Below are positions 1 to 9,131 of a stretch of 64,000 bases of DNA, piece by piece (position 1 is the stretch's first letter; every line of letters starts with the position of its first letter). The DNA is from Bolinopsis microptera (lineage: Eukaryota > Ctenophora > Tentaculata > Lobata > Bolinopsidae): contig NC_087072.1 in the NCBI RefSeq assembly GCF_026151205.1, positions 8,739,669-8,803,668 of the forward strand. Direction: 5' to 3'. The notes under the pieces were generated by a model. It was not told the origin of the DNA. It saw nothing but the letters and a program-made list of their open reading frames with translations, and ran no database searches. The translations under genes were made by a program, and so were the position numbers.

Positions 1-636
1 TATATAACGGGTAGTGAGATTGCTATGTTGAAATAATAACGTTGTGTATTGAGCACGCTGAACAATAATGATAAAGGTGCTAAAGGTGATTAATAAATGG
101 AGCAATATATAATTATAATACCCCCTATGATAATAATATGCACACAATAATGCAATGATGCTGAAATGAGTAATGATGTTGTTAATTTAGTAATTTTTTT
201 GTGAAATTTCATCTTATTTTTACTTTGATTTAAATTTTCATTTCTCTCTGTCGCTTGCTGGGCAAGATGATATATAATAATTATTTGAATACGTTTTTAA
301 TCCGATTAAAATTAGTGTGTTGTGTTTATTTATTGTCACTGACCAGGGTATGTAACTATTTGAATCGTGAATTTGTCCCCTATACAGTCGAGAAACGACG
401 AGAGAAACCATTTAGCGCATGGAACTTATTTATTATACTTCATTTTCCAGTCTTAACAGTCTTGCTTTGAACCGAGACTTGATATTAGATTTGTTTAGCT
501 ATTGATTAGTTACCATTATATTTTGAATGCTATTTTGAAGCCTTGGTTATTTCCTTTAGATAGAATTGTACTCATGCCTGATAATGTCACTACTAATGTT
601 CAAGTTTGAAGTTTCCTGAGTATACGTTACTTTTGC
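1..636. other. Non-coding, AT-rich, nothing recognised
   Basis: Only short open frames without recognisable domains occur here. I see no splice-phase-consistent exon, RNA gene or intact mobile element. The longest plus-strand frame (255-470) is hydrophobic and low in complexity and looks like chance. Confidence 0.6.
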
Positions 637-791
637 CTACAGAGCAGGTACCCGAGCAGACGGGGACAAAACCGTGAAACTTCCAGCTTCACACGTGCAA
701 ACATCACACGTGCAAATATCACGCGTGCAAATATCACACGTGCAAATATCGGAAATCAGACCCAGTGCTACTTATTTTACCTGCTCTGTAG
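637..791. mobile_element. Small inverted-repeat element (MITE-like)
   Basis: A 14-bp perfect inverted repeat, CTACAGAGCAGGTA at 637-650 and TACCTGCTCTGTAG at 778-791, bounds about 155 bp. If the termini start at CAGAG, each is preceded or followed by TA, which would fit a TA target duplication as made by Tc1/mariner-type transposases. The interior is a 15-bp tandem repeat array and has no coding capacity. A chance inverted repeat is unlikely at this length, but the superfamily is not certain. Confidence 0.55.
689..748 (+). repeat. 15-bp tandem repeat, four units, E-box-like
   Basis: Four head-to-tail copies of TCACACGTGCAAATA (units at 689, 704, 719 and 734) with one or two substitutions. 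Most units carry CACGTG, the core of an E-box, so four spaced bHLH-type sites would be displayed. No spacers separate the units. The array sits exactly inside the small inverted-repeat element. Confidence 0.8.
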
Positions 792-1597
792 CTTATGTCA
801 TATTTTGCCTTTAGTTCTTTATAATATAATCATTTTAAAATTAAAGCATCACAGAATGATTTTAATTGGCATCCACAACCTTCTGGGAATGTGCTTTTAG
901 TTTTCATTTTCGTAATATTTTTAACGCGTATTTATTGTAATTGTGATTGCAACACTAACATTGGTAACCTATTAATCAGATAATTTCAAACTTAAATGAT
1001 TTCGGCAAAGTGATAAAGTATTGATTCAGTGATCTAATATGATGTATTACACATGGAAAATATTAATTGTTATTAATTTGATGATTTGAAATATTTGATT
1101 AATTTATTTGTTCTGATTATTGCTCAATATTATATGCAGATGATACGAATTAGATATTAGCCTAAGATCGGAATTTTTGTCAGTCATTAGAAAAGATGTT
1201 TAAAATAGTATTTGTTTTTTGGATTTGTAGAAATGATAATTTAATTATTGTTACTAATACTCGTACTTTAGGTAGCATGTGTTATTTGGCGTTGTTTTTT
1301 CTTTGAAAAATGTATTTTTAGCCGATTTATTTGTTCAGCACCCAGTTCACAAGCCTTGTTCGGAGAGTAATATACTGATAAACTTATAAAAAATGTTAAT
1401 ATAATTATAAAGATGAATTGTTGGGAAAATACGTGCTTTTCATGGTTTTATCGACAAATTTTCGTTTTTTTGTGTTATTAATGAGCTGTGTTAAATCTGA
1501 ACTGTATCGCTTGCTTGATCGCCTTACATTTTGTTCGTTTTATTTTGAACAGCATCAAAACTGGCAGGACCATATTGCCAGATACTTTGTAAATCTT
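792..1597. other. Non-coding, no feature seen
   Basis: AT-rich sequence. The plus-strand frame starting at 1418 overlaps the mini-element at 1606 and has no recognisable domain. Confidence 0.55.
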
Positions 1598-1605
1598 AGA
1601 CTTCG

Positions 1606-1689
1606 TTACTGGGCGGCGCTCAGCCTGTCATTCCGCCGAATCTTTATGTTTATAAACATAATACATAATAGCCTGGGGACCCCAGGTAA
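1606..1689 (+). mobile_element. 84-bp mini transposable element with 8-bp TSD
   Basis: The segment begins TTACTGGGC and ends CCCAGGTAA (imperfect inverted termini) and has a central palindrome TATGTTTATAAACATA. It is flanked on both sides by AGACTTCG (1598-1605 and 1690-1697). A second, diverged copy in the opposite orientation lies at 2991-3073 with a different 8-bp duplication. Two independent copies with different flanking duplications make transposition far more likely than chance. The 8-bp TSD fits hAT, P or Merlin type enzymes. The termini are not the usual CA...TG of hAT. Confidence 0.75.
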
Positions 1690-1697
1690 AGACTTCG

Positions 1698-2982
1698 TCA
1701 AACTATTAATTAACCATTAACGCGACTTTTACATTTTACACTTACTGGAGCTCACAAAGCCGCGGATCATTAAATATGGCACCTAGGCGAAACTTGTCAT
1801 ACGTTGTAGACCTGCACCGCGCACTCGCAACTCGTGCGCGGCGAAACTCACTGATCGAGATCATTCCAAAAATGTATGACAAATTTTGTGCTGACGCTGT
1901 GAAAAGGGGCCATCTACTTAGGACGTCCGGCAAATTAAATAGGGAGGGGAAGGTTTTGGAATTTCGGACAGGGAGAGGGGGTGGTTTCTGAAAATCCGGA
2001 CGTCCGGAAATTTAGGCAGAATTAACGAAAAAGTCCCATTGAGTCCAACTCTTTGACACTTGTTTGACTTTGAGTAATAATTACTCAATGAATTTGAGTT
2101 GGTTTTATTTGTACTCTTAAAAGTAGCCGGCCCTGTCATGGCTTTAGAAAACAATGGTACAACAATTTTTTAAATACGAGCAAGTTTATTTTTATTGTGC
2201 ACCTTGACCTAGCTCGATCCTATTTCTACTTTGTATTGAGTTTGAGGTTGTCTGCCGCATAACTATGTCTCATATCAGTCTATATTTGAAATATAATAAT
2301 GAATATCAATAAGTTGGAGTTGGACTACAGTATCAAATGCAAAATGTTATTGTTAATCGTATGACGTATAATGGTATTGCATTGGTAAACATTGAACATG
2401 AATTTTACTTTTAGGGCATAAGGTTGACAGATGATATTTAATTTTAAGCTAAATTTCTTTGAAGTAGCGCGTGCCGCGCTTTCTTCTCGAAATATTATGG
2501 CACGAAGCTTCGACATTCGAAGTTGCGCGCGCCGGGTCAGCCCAATTAATGCCTATCAACAATAAACAAGGCATAAAGAAGCATAATTAGGCAGGTTTTT
2601 AATCGATTTTTGTGCAATTTTAAGTATGAATCAAAGTCGATATTTTGGTAAATTTCTAATTTTTATAGCTTTCTGCCAGAAAATAAATCTGGGTTTCTAA
2701 TTCTATAGTATAGAGGTCCGGGTAAGTATAAAAATACACTACGTCTACATTATAGTACACTTGCACTTATAAGCATATGAGCTCACCTAACCTGGTCCAA
2801 TGAGCGGTATAGTATAGTAAACGGAGAACAAGCCCTGGTGACGTCATTGCATAATCACGTCACCTCAGCACTCAGGCTCATAATCACGTCACCTCAGACC
2901 CAATCAATTAACTGTGTTTTGGCCTGGACAGCTCCATGTTATATTACATGATCTTAAGGTGACGTACGACACTTCTCCTATA
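1698..2982. other. Non-coding spacer with short direct repeats
   Basis: No supported gene. An 18-bp direct repeat (ATAATCACGTCACCTCAG) lies at 2851-2868 and 2880-2897, close to a CRE-like TGACGTCA at about 2839. Around 1917-2015 an imperfect repeat contains the palindromic core GGACGTCC. Frames at 1742-1991 on both strands have no recognisable domain. Confidence 0.5.
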
Positions 2983-2990
2983 ACCGGAAC

Positions 2991-3073
2991 TTACCTGGGG
3001 ACCTCAGGCTATCATGTTCATAAACATAGAGATTAGGGCTAGGCGGAATGACAGGCTGAGCGCGGCCCAGTAA
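2991..3073 (-). mobile_element. 83-bp mini transposable element, inverted copy
   Basis: Reverse-orientation relative of the element at 1606-1689. It begins TTACCTGGGG, ends GGCCCAGTAA, and shares the GGCGGAATGACAGGCTGAGC block. It is flanked by ACCGGAAC at 2983-2990 and 3074-3081 (nine bases match if the preceding A is counted). The copies differ at several positions, so neither insertion is very recent. Confidence 0.75.
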
Positions 3074-3081
3074 ACCGGAAC

Positions 3082-4380
3082 CGGCCACCCAATCAATATG
3101 TCTGCCTCTGGAACTGGAAGGCTGCATGCATTTTCACATGGCCAGCATCTATTTTTATTAAGTAGTTTAAAGAGTTGTGCGAGAATCGAGATGACGTCCA
3201 GTTAATAATCATAAACGACCCGAAATGCAATTTGCAGACTTCTATTATAACTATACAACTAAAAGTTACAGTGTATCGATCATTGTACCATGTACGAGAT
3301 CATGGTTAGCTTATGTTTGAGCCGGCTGACTGTCTTCCTGATCTACCGCAAATACAAAGCCATAGTAAGCATTGTGGCACATCAGCACTAGATGCAGCGC
3401 ACGTACGGCCGGTTGTTTTTAACTTACAACCACTTTTAATTATCGGCTGTTTTATGCTTAGCAAAGTTAGACAGTGAACTATTCAAAGCAAAAATCAAAA
3501 ACCAACACTATATATAATATGGTTGATGGTTGATGTGTTACTTGCTTGACTACGCCCCTAAGGCTAATCTACTGACATAAGTAAACCTCAATTGTTGGTT
3601 AAGCCTAAGGAATACACTCATACAGCTCTACGTGCATTATGATAATATTATTTTAATATTGTATTTGTAATGATTATAATAACTGCAGGACAAACCGACT
3701 GTCAAAATCAAGTTTCTGCAGAAGTGTACCTTTCGGTAGATAAAAACTGGTCGAAAATTGAATATGGATCGGTTTTATATCTGTATGACTACGAGCTTTC
3801 AGTTTTGTGAAATTTGCATAAGTTGTTATATGATCGATGGTTGTTTCGTGTGTTTAAGTTAAAGACCACCGATGATCATAACAGCTGATGCAAATATTAA
3901 GTTTTTCAATCGCATTGAATTTGAAAGTTTGACGCCTGAAAGATTTAACATAACCTTAACTGCATGATTTATGATGGTTTAACAGCGATTCAATTTCTTC
4001 ATCAGAGCACGTGACTCAGGGGCTCTGATGATGGGACAGACTGAAATGGGAACAAATCATAAGTCGGTCTGCACTGTGATTTCTTTAAATACTGTTATAA
4101 CACTCTTCGGCGGTGGCCAGCGAATCAGGTAATCAGACTGACCTCAATATTTAATCAATTTGATGTGCTATGTGGGAAAAACATGTAACTTAATCAAAAA
4201 ATAATATCAAGAAATAACGCCCTTTTTTTAAATAGATGCACAATCAGCGAAGGAGCAAATTAAGAATTCTGAGTTGCTTTTTGTCCATTAACTTTATGAA
4301 TTTCATTGTTGCGATTTATTCAACTTTGAGTCATATTATGTAAAAATTAAGATCCCTATCTTCTAGTTCTATTCAGTTAA
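3082..4380. other. Non-coding, nothing recognised
   Basis: AT-rich sequence with no frame above background, no RNA gene and no clear repeat boundary. It ends where the 3' flank of the retrotransposon remnant (minus strand) begins to be plausible. Confidence 0.5.
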
Positions 4381-4627
4381 TTTGGCTTAGTACATTTACT
4401 CCTTTTTTGTGGAGAGGCTGGGCCTGGGTGGCCCACGAGAGGATAGCATGTGGATGCTTTGCCTACCTCTGGGGTATGGTAGTCCTATGGGAGGATGCCG
4501 GTGGAATCAGAATGTGTAATGTAGGATGATGGTATGTGTTGTGAGATGTATCATAAATGAACGCTTAAGTGGTAGCTGGGTGTGGAAGAGAGAGGTGAAC
4601 TAAGACAACGTGTGAGTAGTCGATATG

Positions 4628-5803
4628 TTACACCAGTCTGGTCTGCAGCTCCTCTGGCACATTTAAGCGTTTAGTGTGGTTTGCGAATTTGACGATTGTG
4701 GAGATGTGTTGGTTGTCGAATACCTTACTCGGGAATATTATAGCGGGTTAATTTATGACTGGGAAAAATAATGACCGGGAAAAATATGGCGGACTTTCCC
4801 AAAAACCGACCAAATTATCCCGGTCATGTATTTACCGGTGGCCGACCTTTCAAGTTTTTTTTCAGAGGTCAACAAATTTTCAACCGAAATTTCTGTTTTT
4901 GTTACTTGTTAAAGAAGTTATTTCAATTTACAGTTATATTATTATTGATATTACAGTTATTGATATTACTCTTTACGATTCACTGATTCATGGGCAAGAG
5001 AAGTGAGAATCACGATCCACCCTGAAATCTGATTTCTATAACCAAATTGTGATTTTTATAACGAAATTATGGTAGCAACCGCAAATAAAGTTACAGCCCT
5101 CCATCCACTGCTTCAAAAGTCTTCTCTACACTCTAGCACATATGAGACTTCAGGTAAAATATGATGATCACCACCCCCTTGGAACCCCATAATCTGAGTC
5201 GGCGGGTTTTTTTATGACTGGTAAAATTTTTGACCGGGAAAAATATGGCGGAATCTTCCAAAACCCACCACTTTATCCCGGTTATAATATTCCCGAGTAA
5301 GGTATGTCATTGACGGAGAGGTAGTAGTCCCGGAAATATTGCCCTCTTATTTGGGCAATACCCGGGCATTGTCCAAGAAAGTGTGAGACAGTCTCCTCTT
5401 CGTCGCCGCACATAGGACAAGCACTTGTGCTTGATTTGCGAATGGTATGGAGGTGTTTGTTTAGGCCACAATGTCCCGTGATGAGGTGCACTGCAGTTCT
5501 GTAATTTTGTCTGTTGTTGTTGAGTGTAATGTTAATATTTTTGATGATGGCGGTGAGCTCTGTTTGATAAACAGTGCAATAATCAGGAAGCTTGAATGAT
5601 CTTTCCTCTAGGTTAGTGTTGTTATTGTCAGTGGTGATGATATAGCGAGCCCCGCTACCTGAGTCTGTGCGTGACCCGTCTGTGCAGTAACAGGTGATTG
5701 TCTCACTGGGGATGTTGTCACTTGTCGATGGTGTTTTGAAGTGATCTCTATACTCAATGTTGTCAGCTCCAGGAGTGGTGACTGTGAAATGCCGTTCAAG
5801 CAT
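4628..5803 (-). pseudogene. Non-LTR retrotransposon remnant: RNase H and C-terminal zinc motif
   Basis: Read on the minus strand from 5803, the frame starts with an RNase H-like N-terminal half: CYTDGS-type block TDGSRTDSGSGARY (first Asp) and YQTELTAI (Glu). It then jumps to the retroelement C-terminus, LITGHCGLNKHLHTIRKSS, CPMCGDEEETVSHFLGQC. The second half of RNase H (remaining acidic residues and the GHxG region in normal spacing) is missing, so there is an internal deletion of several dozen residues. At 5302 the frame runs into a MITE and stops. Beyond the MITE the same frame continues (about FDNQHISTIVKF, ending QTRLV) to a stop at 4628-4630. The 3' UTR probably continues leftwards to about 4380. 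This is the 3' end of an I/Jockey/R1-type element, not a functional gene. Confidence 0.8.
4723..5302. mobile_element. 580-bp MITE with TA target duplication
   Basis: Perfect terminal inverted repeats of 20 bp (CCTTACTCGGGAATATTATA at 4723-4742 and its complement at 5283-5302) are each flanked by TA (4721-4722, 5303-5304), as for Tc1/mariner-type insertions. Inside each end is a related subterminal block containing TGACCGGGAAAAATATGGCGG, present in direct orientation at about 4772 and 5231. There is no transposase ORF, so the element is non-autonomous. It interrupts the RNase H remnant. Deleting it together with one TA rejoins the reading frame across the site, which independently confirms the boundaries. 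Confidence 0.92.
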
Positions 5804-6103
5804 CAGAATACAGTATCAATTCACTATACAGTTTACAGTTTACTACCATACTTATTATCAAATTTATCACGCGTCCTCTTCAGTTCACGCATGTCACGTG
5901 ACCATTGCACGCGCAGCACGCGCTACATCAACTTCTAGTAAACTGCACCACACACGCGGTGTGCTGTTCGGATATAATTCAGTATAATATGTGTTACTAA
6001 CTTGCCCAATACCATCTCGTTCTGTGATCTGCCTCTTATCTTGAAATTAACACTAATTTTTAGCATGTCAGTTACCCACTCTTCTACTCTTGATCAACAG
6101 GTC

Positions 6104-6394
6104 CAGTGGCGTAACGAAGGGCCCTGCTGACCCCGCTGTGCAGGGGGGCGCCGTCTTAGGGGGGGGCGCCAAATCGTCGTTTGAATGTGGGACAATTTCG
6201 AAAACTTAACTAAAGTACTAGCAAAACTGCGCGTTTTGCTCTAGATACACACTTTTTTAGAGATTTTTACCGGCGTATCTTCTAAAATCACCTAATTTGT
6301 TCAATTTTAGGGAGGGGCACCAAAAGGGGAGGGGGCGCCAACAGGGGGGCGCCTTTTCGGCAGGGGGGCGCCAACAGGCAACGTTACGCCACTG
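6104..6394. mobile_element. hAT-type MITE, 291 bp, perfect TSD
   Basis: Terminal inverted repeats CAGTGGCGTAACG (6104-6116) and CGTTACGCCACTG (6382-6394) are flanked by a perfect 8-bp duplication AACAGGTC (6096-6103 and 6395-6402). CAGTGGCGTA is a common hAT terminus. The interior is unusually G-rich, with repeated GGGGGGCGCC blocks near 6145, 6165, 6345 and 6365 arranged as subterminal repeats. There is no coding capacity. Removing the element restores the surrounding dispersed repeat, which continues into CAGTCAGGCAGTGG. Confidence 0.95.
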
Positions 6395-7330
6395 AACAGG
6401 TCAGTCAGGCAGTGGTTCACATTCTTGGTTGAAATCTCTGTTTAGGGAGATTTTTGGACTCCCTAGCTTTCTTTGAGAATAGGAGCAGTATGTGTGTCTT
6501 ATATCCTAGCACTCTGTCTAATTGTCCGGTTTACAGGGCGGTTGATTACTCTGGGCCACCCCATATACTTTGTTCTCGATCCTGGCCCTATGTGGCAAGT
6601 TTGCTCCCTAAACCAAAACCAAGTTTGCTCTTTAAACCAAAACCAAAACCAACCAAATACCCACTCTTGACTTGTTGCCCTAATTTGCCCTGATTTATTG
6701 CACGAAGACGATAAGTGTTCTCGGCTCCAGCTATCTTACGAGTATCCGGATCCCTTTTGTCAGCGGTTCTATTAGAAGAATTAGACTGCTTACAGTCCCG
6801 TACCCTGTTGAATATGGTTATCGCAAGGCTTGTATTATATCTAGTTTGTCATTATGAGCTGTCACATTATTCACAGCTCTTTACAATTGTGCAGGATATG
6901 TAGCTGTCGGCTGCTTTAACTTCGGATGGTGTGTTCCTTATCCTTGGGACGTTTTAGACGTATTTGCGGGATTAATCTAAAATACTTTCAGAGTAAATAT
7001 CATAAAAGAAACTTTCACTGAGACCTTCTCGGTATTTTTATATTCTCAGTATTTATAAACAGTGTATAAATTTACACATTGTAATATGTATATATGTATA
7101 GTGCGCCACTGTTATTTGTTTTGAAACTTCCCGCCAGCCAGTCTGAGGTGACTCGCAGTCTGTCCTCATAATATTCAGGCAACCCTTGCGTGAAATTATC
7201 GGTAATTATCAGAGTACCAGTGTCAACGTCTTCTTTACCAGTGCAGTGTCCACGACTTTCACCAGTGTCCACGACTTTTACCAGTGTCCACGACTTTTCG
7301 GGGAAAAAATTCCCGCAAAATAATATAAAC

Positions 7331-7396
7331 ACTAATAGTGTAAATACACTATTAGTGTAAATACACTAATAGTATACACTAATAGTATTACACTGC
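7331..7396. repeat. Tandem palindromic repeat ACTAATAGTGTAAATAC
   Basis: A run of overlapping ACTAATAGT/ACTATTAGT units separated by GTAAATAC or ATAC, about 65 bp, with strong potential to form hairpins. It lies inside the first copy of the dispersed repeat family and is absent from the matching part of the other copies that I could compare. Confidence 0.65.
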
Positions 7397-7650
7397 CGAA
7401 ATCTTGTTACTTTTACTCTTTACATCTGATTTTAGCATTCCAAGCATCATGATGACCGCTAATAACATAATATTGAACTCGTCTCCAGAGCACACAATTT
7501 ACTCAAACTGTTATTTATCCGTTATAATGCTAAACGATCTGTCTAAGTTATACGAAACATTTCTTGCTCTTGCTATGAAACAGTTCTGTTGTTCCAATTT
7601 TATGATGGCGGATTAACATTAACGATCATTTCGTGATCACTGTCAAATAG

Positions 7651-8217
7651 TTTTACTTGAGACATGTAATGAAATACTTCGATTAGTCATTGATGATAGT
7701 TAGTGCCACTGCAAAACTAACACATAATTCATTCAGTGTATTATACTGAATAAAACATACGTCCACTTCATGCCATTGCCATTGTGTTGAAAAAGTTGTT
7801 GTATATTTTGCCATTTCCATAAAGCAAAAATCAAAATATTACTATTAGCATCAATTCGATCATTTTATCTTTAATCTGTAATTCTTGATATAACAGAAGA
7901 TGCCGCAGTGAACATAAGCTGACTGCTCCAGAATCTTAATCTATAAAACGACTGGTCGAGAATCTGGAATTAGGCTGAAAATTGAAGTATTGATTGGTTT
8001 TAAATCATGAACGATCACTCTTTAATTGTTACAATGAAATATGCATGCTGTTATGATCAACAGTAATACAATGGCCGTTGTTAACAACAAAAGTTAAGAC
8101 ACGCAAAAATGCATGCTTTATGGTTAAAACCCGAAAAAAATCCGTGATTAATGGAGGTTAAAATCCATCAGAGAAAAAACGAGTGACTCTGATATGACGA
8201 TAAAGATTTAAAGGCAA
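7651..8217. other. Non-coding, nothing firm
   Basis: AT-rich sequence between two dispersed-repeat copies. Part (about 7920-7975, CCAGAATCT...) weakly resembles 13070-13085, so the repeat family may extend here. No gene is seen. Confidence 0.4.
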
Positions 8218-8770
8218 ATTAATCTCGCATCCTCTGCAGTTCACGCATGTCATGTGACATTGATCAACCAATTAGACAACTATAGTGTTAGCTATAAATA
8301 TCCCTTTCTTATCTTGAAATTGAACTGATACTATTTTTAGTTGTATAAGCAACCCCAGCCCCTGCTCTGTACTTTACCATTTGATAAAGATCTATTGATA
8401 ACTCTTAAGAGAGCATACGTCTAGCTCTTGGCTCCGCTTGTGTGGATCCTTTCAATTGTACCTGCACCCAGGTCCCAGATGGTAGGCTCCAGCTGTCTCG
8501 AGACAATTCGGATATCTTTTGTCAGTGGATGGATTCGAATTTGCGTACAGGATCCAGGGTTCCTGTGCACTATTGAAATGTTAATAAGTGCACCGGATAT
8601 TACCGCACAGTCTTTGAGAATGAGTATTGCACTCTACTGTCGAATGAACGTTAGACTGGTAATTATCATTATGACTATAATTGTGCTGGAAAGATAGCTG
8701 CTGGATCCCTGAATTATGGCTGGTGCTCTATGTTTACACCCGTACTCATTGCTCTCTTAACTCGGGGGTA
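8218..8770 (+). repeat. Dispersed non-coding repeat family, copy 2
   Basis: Matches copy 1 at CAGTTCACGCATGTCA (8237) and TTATCTTGAAATT (8309), and copy 3 at CTCTTAAGAGAGCATAC (8402 versus 11822). The sequence is diverged and the frames do not correspond between copies. The 89-aa frame at 8428-8697 is therefore not considered a gene. Confidence 0.6.
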
Positions 8771-9131
8771 TACATTTTTTTCAGAGAATTCTGTAATAAT
8801 TTTAATGTCAACTTATGAGATCAAAAGTCAGAAGTCAAATTATTAAATACACCTTGTTCAGTTTAAACTCAGTGTTTATTAAATATTCCAGTTTCCACTT
8901 CCAAATTCTTAATTATTCAAAATACAAATATTTACAGCTGATTCCAATTTATTGGAATTGGTGAAGAAAGAAGAAATAATACAACGACAGGGCATCATCA
9001 CAAAACCCACTCTTACTGATTGGTAGCAACATACATGTTCTAGCGGAAGTTGTTACTCTCGTGGCCAAGATGGATAAGTCATTTAACGCTCAAGTGGCGC
9101 CCGGCGTTAAGTAGGTGTCTCACTTTGCCTG

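Larger units (their letters stand above)
5860..7650 (+). repeat. Dispersed non-coding repeat family, copy 1
   Basis: Segments here recur elsewhere in diverged form. CAGTTCACGCATGTCACGTG near 5880 matches 8237. CAGTCAGGCAGTGGTTCACA near 6403 matches 20699. CTTTTGTCAGCGG near 6750 matches 8516. The block 7490-7740 matches 12110-12360 (for example ACATTTCTTGCT). The order is conserved between copies. A hAT MITE (6104-6394) is inserted in this copy. No protein-coding frame is shared between copies, so it may be a non-autonomous element or a long UTR-like repeat. Exact ends cannot be set by eye. Confidence 0.6.

Noticed and set aside
689-748. CRISPR-like array
   Set aside because: Direct tandem units without spacers in a eukaryotic sequence.
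1606-3073. A single 1.47-kb transposon using the two inverted segments as TIRs
   Set aside because: Each segment has its own, different 8-bp flanking duplication, so they are two separate small insertions.
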